Below, piece after piece: positions 15,940 to 23,328 of a stretch of DNA of 64,000 bases. This DNA is from JBCCBV01 sp039033855 (GTDB lineage Bacteria > Planctomycetota > Phycisphaerae > Phycisphaerales > Phycisphaeraceae). Each line of letters begins with the position of its first letter. The first letter of the stretch is position 1. Location: contig JBCCBV010000013.1 of assembly GCA_039033855.1 (NCBI GenBank), positions 38,974-102,973 on the forward strand, in the 5' to 3' direction. Below the pieces are notes generated by a model. That model was not told where the DNA came from. It made no database searches and worked only from the letters and a program-made list of their open reading frames with translations. Made by a program: the position numbers and the translations under genes.

Positions 15940-17090
15940 GACGCCGCCTTGGTCAACAGGCCCAGGTGCTCGTACACCGCGCCCAGGGTTTCGAACATCC
16001 GCAGCCGGTGCGCCGACTCGCCCGGCATGCCGTTGAAGTGCACCGCGAGCGCCAGCCCGTGCTCCGGATCGGCGAGCGCGATGGAAGACTGATGCCCGCC
16101 GTGGCCGAACGCACGCTCCGAGGTGTACGGCCCAAAACCGTAAGGCATGCGCGCCGGGTCGTGCTCGGCGTATCGGCGGTTGTTGACCATGAACCCCAGG
16201 CCCCAGTCCATCACGGCCTTAAAGGTTTCATCCCGCAAGCCGACGCGCCTGCGCGAAGTCCACCGGGCCACCGTGTCGGGTTGCAAGAGCGGCTTTCCGT
16301 CGATCGAGCCCGCCGGGCCGTGTACGCCGTCGAGCAACATCTCGTAGAAGCGCACCATCGATCGTGCCGAGCCGACCAGGTTACCGCCGGGCCTTGGCGC
16401 GGTGAGCCAGGGTTGCGTGGTGAGCCGGGCCGGGTCTTCGCGGTCGTTGGCGTGGCCGTGCATGGCCGCGAGGCGCCCGGCCGACAGCAGTTTGTCGTGC
16501 GCCGCATCGGTCAGGCCGACGTGGCAGTCGCCCATGCCCGCCGGCTCGAAGACGCGCTCGCGCAGCACCTGCGAGACGGGCTCGTCGGTTACGGCTTGAA
16601 GGACTTGGCCCAGCAAGTACCACGCGGTTTGCGGGTGATACCCCGCGCGCTCCCCGGGGATCCATCGCGGCTCGGGCCGAGAGGCGGAGATCACCTCAAG
16701 TATGGCGTCCCACGACTGCTCGGGGAAGTTGAACGGCGCCGCGCGCAGCCCCGCGGTGTGCGTCAGAAGGTGCTCGACCAGGATGCCGTCTTTGCCGTGG
16801 GCCTCGAACCCCTCGACGTATTCGGCGACCGGGTCTTGGAGGCCGACATCCCCGGTCTCTACCCGTTGGGCCAGCGCCACGGCCGTGATCGGCTTGCCGC
16901 TGCTCATCCACAGACACACCGTTTCGGGCGTCATCGGCGCCGCACGGCTGCCCTGGTGCTCGGGCGAGCGGGCCATGCCGACGGCGAGGTCGAGCACGAT
17001 CTGTCCGCCGATCGACGCGCAGACTTGGGCGCCGGGGTGGTGGCCCAGCTCAACGCCCTGTTCGATGATCTGATGAAGGCGAGAAGTCAC
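15936..17090 (-). CDS. Beta-lactamase-family serine hydrolase (class C / esterase type)
   Basis: A 384-residue enzyme of the DUF/beta-lactamase superfamily (EstB/AmpC fold). The SxxK motif is SSGK at residues 63-66 (LWMSSGKPITAVAL). The second motif is Y-x-x near YHPQTAWYLLG, where the usual Asn is not obvious. The C-terminal block FGHGGHQSSIALADPEHG supplies the HxG-type third motif. No signal peptide is visible, so it is probably cytoplasmic and more likely an esterase or peptidase-like hydrolase than a true beta-lactamase. The start is GTG at 17090. The strong terminator of the ribosomal operon lies just upstream, so it needs its own promoter. Confidence 0.88.
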   Translation of the reverse strand: MTSRLHQIIEQGVELGHHPGAQVCASIGGQIVLDLAVGMARSPEHQGSRAAPMTPETVCLWMSSGKPITAVALAQRVETGDVGLQDPVAEYVEGFEAHGKDGILVEHLLTHTAGLRAAPFNFPEQSWDAILEVISASRPEPRWIPGERAGYHPQTAWYLLGQVLQAVTDEPVSQVLRERVFEPAGMGDCHVGLTDAAHDKLLSAGRLAAMHGHANDREDPARLTTQPWLTAPRPGGNLVGSARSMVRFYEMLLDGVHGPAGSIDGKPLLQPDTVARWTSRRRVGLRDETFKAVMDWGLGFMVNNRRYAEHDPARMPYGFGPYTSERAFGHGGHQSSIALADPEHGLALAVHFNGMPGESAHRLRMFETLGAVYEHLGLLTKAAS

Positions 17091-17163
17091 GAGCGATGCA
17101 GTTTAGGGGCTCGGGGCGGACAAGTGTCTGGGCCTGTGAACCAGCGGCCGGCACGAGCGCACG

Positions 17164-17198
17164 AAAAAGGCGCCGGGCGGAAAGCCGACCGACGCCTT
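17164..17198 (-). terminator. Intrinsic terminator of the rplKAJL operon
   Basis: On the minus strand a 14-base arm (17198-17185) pairs with 17180-17167 in 13 of 14 positions around a four-base loop and is followed by a run of five T. It lies 47 bases after the rplL stop. This is the clearest intrinsic terminator in the window. Confidence 0.88.
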
Positions 17199-17244
17199 GC
17201 GTTTGGGCGAGAGAAGCGGCGGGTGCGCCGGGGGTCTCCCGGGT

Positions 17245-17631
17245 TTACTTGAGCTCGACTTCGCCGCCGACTTCCTTGATGGATTCGGCGAGCTTGTCGG
17301 CGTCTTCCTTGGCCAGGCCTTCCTTGACGGCCTTGGGGGCGCTGTCGACGAGCTCTTTGGCTTCCTTCAGGCCCAGGCCGGTGGCCTCGCGGACGACCTT
17401 GATGACCTTGATCTTCTGGGCGCCGGCGGCGGTCAGGATGACGTCGAACTCGGTCTTTTCTTCGGCGGCTTCGGCGCCTGCGGCGGGGCCGGCGGCCACG
17501 GCCACGGCTCCGGCGGCGGGCTCGATGCCGTACTCATCCTTCAGGTAGTCCGCCAGGTCAACGGCGTCCTTTAGGGTCAGGCCGACGATCTGGTCGCCGA
17601 GGGTCTTGATGGCTTCTGCAACTTCGGACAT
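17245..17631 (-). CDS. rplL: 50S ribosomal protein L7/L12
   Basis: A 128-residue acidic stalk protein that recruits and activates translational GTPases. The N-terminal dimerisation helix (IKTLGDQIVGLTLKDAVDLA) is followed by a short Ala/Gly hinge (PAAGAVAVAAGPAAGAEAA) and the C-terminal factor-binding domain with KTEFDVILTAAGAQKIKVIK and the conserved GLGLKEAKELVDSAPKAVKE. Length is standard. It is the last gene of the operon and is followed by a strong terminator; rpoB does not follow it in this window. Confidence 0.99.
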   Translation of the reverse strand: MSEVAEAIKTLGDQIVGLTLKDAVDLADYLKDEYGIEPAAGAVAVAAGPAAGAEAAEEKTEFDVILTAAGAQKIKVIKVVREATGLGLKEAKELVDSAPKAVKEGLAKEDADKLAESIKEVGGEVELK

Positions 17632-17723
17632 GGGGAACTCTCCAACATCGTGCTTCGATAGGCCGTGTCACGCGACACGGTTTAACCCCGGGGGGCCAGT
17701 CGAAAGCGGGCGGTGGTCTGGGG

Positions 17724-18278
17724 TCAGGCGCTCTGCTTGGCGAGGGTTTCGCCGGCTTCGAGCCTCTCCTGAACGGTCTTGAGGATGCCGGCGATCGTCG
17801 ACGCCGGGCTGCCCAGCACGCCGGCCAGGTTGCGGGCGGGCGACAGCAGCAGGGTGACGACGTTGGCCTGGGCCTCTTCCTTGGTCGGGTATTCGGACAA
17901 GGCCTTGATCTGGTCGGGCCCGAACTGGATGCCGTCGAGCACGGCGCCGCGGAACTCGATGGTCTCGAACTTCTTGGCCCAGTCGATGAGCTCGCGAGCG
18001 ACCGACACCACGCTGGCGTCGTCGCCCACGGGGTAAACCATGGCGTTGGGGCCGGCCAGGTATTCCGAAAGCCCTTCGAGCTTGGTGCCTTCGAACGCGC
18101 GCTTGGCCAGCGCATTGCGGATCACGGTGACCTTGATCTGCTTGCCGCCGAGCTCGGTGCGCATGTCGTTGTTGGTCAGGGCGTCGAGCCCTTGCAGGTT
18201 GACCAGCACGGCGCCTTCGAGGCCGTCGAAACGGCTGGCGTAGGTGTCGGTCAGCATGTTTTTGACGGGCTTGCTCAT
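17724..18278 (-). CDS. rplJ: 50S ribosomal protein L10
   Basis: A 184-residue protein forming the base of the L7/L12 stalk. It starts MSKPVKNMLTDTYASRF and contains GAVLVNLQGLDALTNNDMRTEL and VIRNALAKRAFEGT of the RNA-binding domain, with the C-terminal helix FRAVLDG.../LAGVLGSPASTIAGILKT that docks L7/L12 dimers. Order and spacing (92 bases to rplL) are canonical. A GGGG ribosome-binding site and a hairpin lie just upstream (18301-18317), in the place where L10 leaders regulate translation in other bacteria. Confidence 0.99.
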   Translation of the reverse strand: MSKPVKNMLTDTYASRFDGLEGAVLVNLQGLDALTNNDMRTELGGKQIKVTVIRNALAKRAFEGTKLEGLSEYLAGPNAMVYPVGDDASVVSVARELIDWAKKFETIEFRGAVLDGIQFGPDQIKALSEYPTKEEAQANVVTLLLSPARNLAGVLGSPASTIAGILKTVQERLEAGETLAKQSA

Positions 18279-18300
18279 CGGTTCACCCCTTGGGGGTTGC

Positions 18301-18317
18301 GGAGCCGGTCGGGCTCC
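18301..18317 (-). promoter_or_regulatory. Hairpin in the rplJ leader
   Basis: GGAGCC and GGCTCC form a perfect six-base stem around a five-base loop, about 22 bases before the rplJ start. L10 leaders are known autoregulatory sites in other bacteria; whether this is one is unproven. Confidence 0.3.
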
Positions 18318-18389
18318 GGGGAAGTGGGCGGTTGGGCGCCGGGGTTCGGTCGAACGGGGTCAGGTCGGTGCAGCACAACTCAGAGCGGC

Positions 18390-19067
18390 TCAGACCAGCA
18401 CGGCCACGCCTGGCGTCATGGTCGCCGAAAGCGTGGCTTTCTTGAGGTATTGCCCGCGCGAGGAGCTGGGCTTGATCTTCTCGATGTGGTCCAGGAACGC
18501 CTGGGCGTTTTCGGCGAGCTTGCCCGAGTCGAAGCTCAGCTTGCCGATCGACGCGGCGACGTTGCCGCCCGAGTCGTTGCGGTACTCCACCTTGCCGGCG
18601 GCGTATTCCTTGACCGCGGTGGCCACGTCCTGGGTCACCGTGCCGGCCTTGGGCGAGGGCATCAGCCCCTTGGGGCCGAGCGCACGACCGAGCCGAGCGA
18701 CCACTCGCATCATCGCGGGCTCGGACACGGCGACATCGAAGTCCATCCAGCCGCCTTCGATCTCTTTGACCAAGTCCTCGCCGCCAACCTTGATGGCGCC
18801 GGCGGCCTTGGCTTGTTCGATCTTTTCGGGCGAACAGAAGGCGATGACACGCTTGGTGGCGCCCACGCCGTGCGGCAGCGCGATGGCGCCGCGCAGGGCC
18901 TGATCGGCCTGCTTGGGGTCGATGCCCAGGTGCAGGCAGAACTCGACCGACTGGTCGAACTTGCGGGGCTTGAACTGCTTGAGGTTCTCCACCGCCGCGC
19001 TCAGGGGCAGCGGCTCGGAGGGCACCTTGCGGAGGTCGGCGGTGTAGTTTTTACCTTTGCGTGGCAT
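18390..19067 (-). CDS. rplA: 50S ribosomal protein L1
   Basis: A 225-residue L1-stalk protein that contacts the E-site tRNA and, in many bacteria, represses the L11-L1 mRNA. It begins MPRKGKNYTADLRKV and includes FDQSVEFCLHLGIDPKQADQ and the conserved AIALPHGVGATKRV strand. VARLGRALGPKGLMPSPKAGTV is its signature, matching the L1 family pattern GxLGPRGLMPxPKxGT. It follows rplK after 26 bases and is followed by rplJ after 111 bases. Confidence 0.99.
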   Translation of the reverse strand: MPRKGKNYTADLRKVPSEPLPLSAAVENLKQFKPRKFDQSVEFCLHLGIDPKQADQALRGAIALPHGVGATKRVIAFCSPEKIEQAKAAGAIKVGGEDLVKEIEGGWMDFDVAVSEPAMMRVVARLGRALGPKGLMPSPKAGTVTQDVATAVKEYAAGKVEYRNDSGGNVAASIGKLSFDSGKLAENAQAFLDHIEKIKPSSSRGQYLKKATLSATMTPGVAVLV

Positions 19068-19093
19068 GGCGGTTTCCTGGGTTCGATGGGGGA

Positions 19094-19549
19094 TCAGGCC
19101 ACGACGCGTTCGGGCATGTCGCCCTCGATCGTCACGCCCATCGACCGGGCGGTGCCGGCCACGGTGCGCATGGCGGCTTCGATCGTTACCGCGGAGAGCT
19201 CTTTGAACTTCTCCTCGGCGATCTCGCGCACCTGGTCGACGGTCAGCTTGCCGACTTTGTTGGTGTTGGGCTCGCCCGAGCCCTTCTTCAGACCGGCCTT
19301 GTCCTTAATCAGGACCGGCACCGGCGGCGACTTGACCTCGAAGGTAAAGCTGCGGTCGTCGAACACCGTGATCACGCAGCCGACCACCTTGCCCTGCAGG
19401 GCTCGGGTGGCTTCGTTGAACTGCTGGATGAACTGCCCGGGGTTGACCCCGTGCTGACCCAAGGCCGGGCCGATGGGCGGCGCAGGGGTGGCGCTGCCTC
19501 CGGGGGCCTGAATCTTGAACTGCGATGTAATCTTCTTGGCCTTGGCCAC
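19094..19549 (-). CDS. rplK: 50S ribosomal protein L11
   Basis: A 151-residue protein of the GTPase-associated centre. From a GTG start it reads VAKAKKITSQFKIQ, then GGSATPAPPIGPALGQHGVN, the canonical Pro-rich N-terminal domain that binds thiostrepton-type sites. The rRNA-binding C-terminal domain follows (KLTVDQVREIAEEKFKEL, GTARSMGVTIEGD). An upstream ATG would add about 50 residues of non-L11 sequence, and a GAAAGG ribosome-binding site sits just before the GTG, so GTG 19549 was chosen. It is the first gene of the operon. secE and nusG, the usual upstream neighbours, are absent. Confidence 0.98.
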   Translation of the reverse strand: MAKAKKITSQFKIQAPGGSATPAPPIGPALGQHGVNPGQFIQQFNEATRALQGKVVGCVITVFDDRSFTFEVKSPPVPVLIKDKAGLKKGSGEPNTNKVGKLTVDQVREIAEEKFKELSAVTIEAAMRTVAGTARSMGVTIEGDMPERVVA

Positions 19550-19636
19550 GGCTTGGAACCTTTCGACCGCCCCGCAAGACGCCGATTCGGCGGCCGGGGG
19601 GCCCGTCTCCCGCGGGGTGTCACGCTCGGACAAGGC

Positions 19637-19659
19637 GACCGGCCCGCGGTTGGCCGGTC
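19637..19659 (-). promoter_or_regulatory. Leader hairpin between the rplK promoter and start
   Basis: GACCGGCC (19637-19644) and GGCCGGTC (19652-19659) form a perfect eight-base stem with a seven-base loop inside the roughly 150-base leader of the operon. It is a candidate L1 or L11 autoregulatory element; the function is not shown. Confidence 0.35.
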
Positions 19660-19701
19660 TGAGCTCGATGCGGATGCCCGAGCCGTCGAAGCGAGCCACG
19701 C

Positions 19702-19730
19702 AGAGTATCGAGGCCCCGTGCCTCCGTCAA
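19702..19730 (-). promoter_or_regulatory. Promoter of the rplKAJL operon
   Basis: On the minus strand TTGACG (19730-19725) and TACTCT (19707-19702) are separated by 17 bases. The region CCTCGATACTCTGCGTGG around the -10 is nearly identical to the corresponding part of the rpmB promoter, which supports both calls. Confidence 0.65.
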
Positions 19731-19815
19731 TCGCGGTTCGTGACCCGTCCACCCGCTGAATGCAGCCCCGGGCCAAGCGAGCGATACTCCACCCCCTTCC
19801 CTTGGGTGAGCCGCC

Positions 19816-22128
19816 ATGACCGCCCTGCCCCCTGCTTCCGCCCCCGACTCGCCGGCCCCGGCGTTGCCCGACCCGCCCGGGCGTGATCGGTTGCCCGAGA
19901 TCGACCTGCGTCAGACGCTGGCGTTGTCCGACGACACGGGGATTCTCCAGCACGCGCGTTTCGCGGCGCCGGACCCGCACCACGGCTACTGCATCGACGA
20001 CAACGCCCGGGCGCTCATCGCGGGACTACGGCTGGGCCAGGTCGATCCCGATGCGGGCGCAGGCGCACTGCCGTTAAATCGATACCTGGCGTTCTGCTCC
20101 TACGCGTTCAACGCCGAGCGGGGCGTGTTCCGCAACTTCTTGTCGTACGACCGGCGGTGGCTGGAAGAGGAAGGCTCGCACGATTCGCAAGGCCGGGCGC
20201 TTTGGGCGCTGGGCATGGCGGCCCGGCTGGGCGCGGCGCCGAGCGTGCGCGAGCTGGCCCGCAACCTGTTCGACCACGCGGTGCACACCGCCGAGCGGTT
20301 CGAGCACCTGCGCTCTTGCGCCTTCGGCTTACTCGGTCTGGATCACGCGCTGTCGGTCGAACCCGACCACGGCGGCTGGTCGAAGCAGCACGACGCCCTG
20401 GCCGAGCGGTTGATCAAGGCCTACCACGCCTCGGCCGAGCCGGGCTGGCGCTGGTGGGAACCCGTGGCAACCTACGACAACGCCAAGCTGCCTCACGCGT
20501 TGCTGTGTGCGGGCCGTCGGCTGGGCCGGGCCGACCTGACCGACGCCGGCCTGGAATCGCTGGGCTGGCTGCTCGAACAACAGACCCGGCGCGACTCGGC
20601 CGGCCGGCCTTATTTGTCGGTCATCGGCAATGACGGTTGGCTCAAACGCGGTGCGCCCAAGGCCGACTTCGATCAGCAACCGCTCGAGGCTTACGCCTTA
20701 GTAGATGCGTCGCTCGACGCCGCACGGATCACCGGCGAAGCCCGATGGATCGACGCCGCGTGGATGGGGCTTAGCTGGTTCCTCGGTCGGAATGATCTGG
20801 GCACCCCGCTCGTCGACCCCGACACCGGCGGGTGCCGGGACGGCCTGCTGCCCACCGGGCCCAACCGCAACCAGGGTGCCGAATCGGTTCTCGCTTACCT
20901 GCTTTCGGTGCTGGAGATGCACCGGTTTGTGCGAGAACAAACCAGCGGTCTTGCCGTATCCAAAACACACACGGGGGCGAGCGGGCCTCTGATGACCCAT
21001 CCGACCACGCCTGAGGTGCTTGGGCTCGGCATCGCCGGCGCCAGCGGGTTCGCCGCGTTCTGTCTGGAGGCCTGGCGGCCGGTGAAAGGCTTGCGGCCCG
21101 TGCGTGTTTGGAGCCGGTCGGCTGCGTCGGCGGCGCGACTCGCCGAGCGGTTCGGGCTTGATCAATCTGACTCACTCGAAGCGATGTACGCCGACCCGGC
21201 CATTGACCTGGTGCACGTGGCCGGCGTGCCGTCAACGCATGGCGCGCAGGCCCGGGCCGCGCTCGAGGCGGGCAAACACGTGCTGGTCGAAAAACCCATG
21301 GCCGTCGAGGCGGACGACGCGCTCGGGTTGCTCGACGCCGCGGCGACCCGCGACCGCGTGCTGATGGTCCATCACATGATGCGGTACGGCCCGCTGGCCG
21401 AGCCCGTGCGCCGGATGGTGGCGTCCGGCGCGCTTGGCGCGGTGCTCCGAGTTCAGGTGACCAACCGCGCTGGCGACGCCGGTCTGGCGAACGGGCACTG
21501 GTTCTGGGACCGGTCGCTGTCGGGCGGGATTTTGGTCGAGCACGGGGTCCACTTTTTCGACTTGGTCGCTTATCTGCTCGACGTCGGGCCGGGCGAGGCG
21601 GTTTCGGCCTGGCAGGCGGCCCGGCCGGGCGCCGAGGTCATCGATCAGGTCGGCTGCGAAGCGGTCTACGGCGGGCGGGTACGCGCGGGCTTTTACCACA
21701 CGTTCAGCCAGGCGCCGTCGACCGACCGGCAGGACGTCCGCCTGATCTGCGAGCGCGGGCAAGTGATCCTCGAAGGCTGGGTGGCCCGCAGACTGCGGGT
21801 CGAAGCCGCGGTGTCGAACGAGCAGCTTGAGCAAATCCTCTCGCTTCTGCCGGAAGGTGTTTCGACTGCCCCGCTCCAAACGGGTGGGTTGCCTTACGAC
21901 CTCCGGCGGCGCGGCAAGGCCGAGCGTGTTGAGCAGGCCGTGGGGATCGACTGGCAAGACCCGCGCGACGACGGCACCGTGTACCGGTCTGCGGCGGCGG
22001 GCCTGATGCAAGACATGCTCCAGGCCGTCTCGACGCCCGGCCATCGCACGCGATCCAAGGCGAGGCAGGCGTACGAAGCGCTGCGCACCGCACTCGACGC
22101 ACGCCGCCTTGCGGAGCGGCCCTCGTGA
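19816..22128 (+). CDS. Fusion: alpha/alpha-toroid glycan domain + Gfo/Idh/MocA oxidoreductase
   Basis: A 770-residue two-domain protein. Residues about 30-390 form a helical repeat domain whose signature LALSDDTGILQHARFA and HGYCIDDNARALI is known from the toroidal domain that accompanies some GT4 glycosyltransferases. GRALWALGMAARLGAA, YDNAKLPHALLCAGR and DGLLPTGPNRNQGAESVLAY continue the pattern. From residue 396 a complete Gfo/Idh/MocA dehydrogenase follows, with the Rossmann start LGLGIAGASGFAAF, the EKPMAVE motif (catalytic-domain Lys) and GGILVEHGVHFFDL. It should oxidise or epimerise a sugar with a bound NAD(P), possibly on a carrier. The next gene is a paralog of the second half. The domain pairing is unusual in my knowledge. 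Confidence 0.88.
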   Translation: MTALPPASAPDSPAPALPDPPGRDRLPEIDLRQTLALSDDTGILQHARFAAPDPHHGYCIDDNARALIAGLRLGQVDPDAGAGALPLNRYLAFCSYAFNAERGVFRNFLSYDRRWLEEEGSHDSQGRALWALGMAARLGAAPSVRELARNLFDHAVHTAERFEHLRSCAFGLLGLDHALSVEPDHGGWSKQHDALAERLIKAYHASAEPGWRWWEPVATYDNAKLPHALLCAGRRLGRADLTDAGLESLGWLLEQQTRRDSAGRPYLSVIGNDGWLKRGAPKADFDQQPLEAYALVDASLDAARITGEARWIDAAWMGLSWFLGRNDLGTPLVDPDTGGCRDGLLPTGPNRNQGAESVLAYLLSVLEMHRFVREQTSGLAVSKTHTGASGPLMTHPTTPEVLGLGIAGASGFAAFCLEAWRPVKGLRPVRVWSRSAASAARLAERFGLDQSDSLEAMYADPAIDLVHVAGVPSTHGAQARAALEAGKHVLVEKPMAVEADDALGLLDAAATRDRVLMVHHMMRYGPLAEPVRRMVASGALGAVLRVQVTNRAGDAGLANGHWFWDRSLSGGILVEHGVHFFDLVAYLLDVGPGEAVSAWQAARPGAEVIDQVGCEAVYGGRVRAGFYHTFSQAPSTDRQDVRLICERGQVILEGWVARRLRVEAAVSNEQLEQILSLLPEGVSTAPLQTGGLPYDLRRRGKAERVEQAVGIDWQDPRDDGTVYRSAAAGLMQDMLQAVSTPGHRTRSKARQAYEALRTALDARRLAERPS

Positions 22129-23288
22129 GCGTAGCCCGCCCGATCGGTTATGGCGTTGTCGGCGCCGGGGCGTTCGCACGGTTCTGCGCCGAGCAATACC
22201 GGCAGGTGCCCGGGCTGAGGCAAGTGGCCGTGGCGGACATCGACCCGCAGGCCGCGCAGCGCTTCGCGCAAGACACCGGCGTACCGGCCGAGGCGTCGGT
22301 GGATGCGCTTCTCGCAAATCCCAGCGTCGAGTTGGTGCACCTGACCACGCCGCCGAGCACGCACTACGCGTTGGCTTTGCGTGCGATCGTGGCCGGCAAG
22401 CACGTGCTGTGCGAAAAGCCGCTTGCCCTGACGGAGCGCGAAGCGCAAGAGGTCGCCCACGCGGCGGACCAGCGCGGCGTGCGCCTGGGGGTCAATCTGA
22501 TCATGCGCTACAACCCGCTTTGCGCAGGCGTCGAGGCGGTGCTCGACCGCGGCCTGCTGGGCGATCCGCTCTACGCCAGCTTCCAAAACCTGGCCAAGGA
22601 TGAGCCGCTCGGGCCCGACCACTGGTTCTGGAACACCGACGCCTCGGGCGGGATTTTCATCGAGCACGGCGTGCACTTTTTCGACGTGTTCGAAGGGTGG
22701 CTCGAACGCTTTGGTGCGGGGCGTGTTGTGTCGGCGCAGCACGGGGTCCGGCCGGGCGCGCACCCGGTGGTCGAGCAGGCCCGCGCCACGGCGCGGTACG
22801 GGCCGTCGGTCTTGGCCGACTTCATGCACAGCTTCACCCAGGCGTCGGCGATGGACCGGCAGTCGTGGCGCATCGTGTGCGAGCGCGGAGACCTGCGGCT
22901 CGACGGGTGGACGCCGATGACGATTGAGGCCGACTTCCTGGCTGAGGAATCTGGCGCCGAGGCGGTGACGTCGTGCTTTGGCGGCGCACGGCTTGAGCGT
23001 GTGCAAACCTTTGCGCCAGATAGCGAAGAGGCGCCGACCCGGGCGCGCTTCAAGCCGCTTTCGACAACCGGGCGATACGCGCTGCGGGCCGAAGCGCTGG
23101 GCGGGCAAGACAAGCCGGCGGTCTACGGCCACATGCTGGCGGAGCTCATGTCGGACCTGCTTGCGGGCATCCGCGACCCGAGCCACCGGCCCAAAGTGAC
23201 CGGCGCCAACGGCGTGGCGTCGGTCGCGATGGCCGAGGCGGCCCGCCGATTGGCGGAGACCATCGACCCGGGCCAGGCCCCGGCGTAA
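22125..23288 (+). CDS. Gfo/Idh/MocA-family oxidoreductase
   Basis: A 387-residue NAD(P)-dependent dehydrogenase paralogous to the C-terminal half of the preceding protein. It opens with IGYGVVGAGAFARFC (dinucleotide-binding glycine loop), has the family EKPLALTEREA motif and HWFWNTDASGGIFIEHGVHF, which matches HWFWDRSLSGGILVEHGVHF in the partner. It should act on a sugar, nucleotide sugar or inositol-like substrate. The GTG start overlaps the upstream stop by four bases, so the two enzymes are made together. Tandem duplication followed by acquisition or loss of the toroid domain explains the pair. Confidence 0.92.
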   Translation: MSVARPIGYGVVGAGAFARFCAEQYRQVPGLRQVAVADIDPQAAQRFAQDTGVPAEASVDALLANPSVELVHLTTPPSTHYALALRAIVAGKHVLCEKPLALTEREAQEVAHAADQRGVRLGVNLIMRYNPLCAGVEAVLDRGLLGDPLYASFQNLAKDEPLGPDHWFWNTDASGGIFIEHGVHFFDVFEGWLERFGAGRVVSAQHGVRPGAHPVVEQARATARYGPSVLADFMHSFTQASAMDRQSWRIVCERGDLRLDGWTPMTIEADFLAEESGAEAVTSCFGGARLERVQTFAPDSEEAPTRARFKPLSTTGRYALRAEALGGQDKPAVYGHMLAELMSDLLAGIRDPSHRPKVTGANGVASVAMAEAARRLAETIDPGQAPA

Positions 23289-23328
23289 CCCGGTCCTGTA
23301 CAACCTGCTCCGGCCGAATTCCGGTCGG

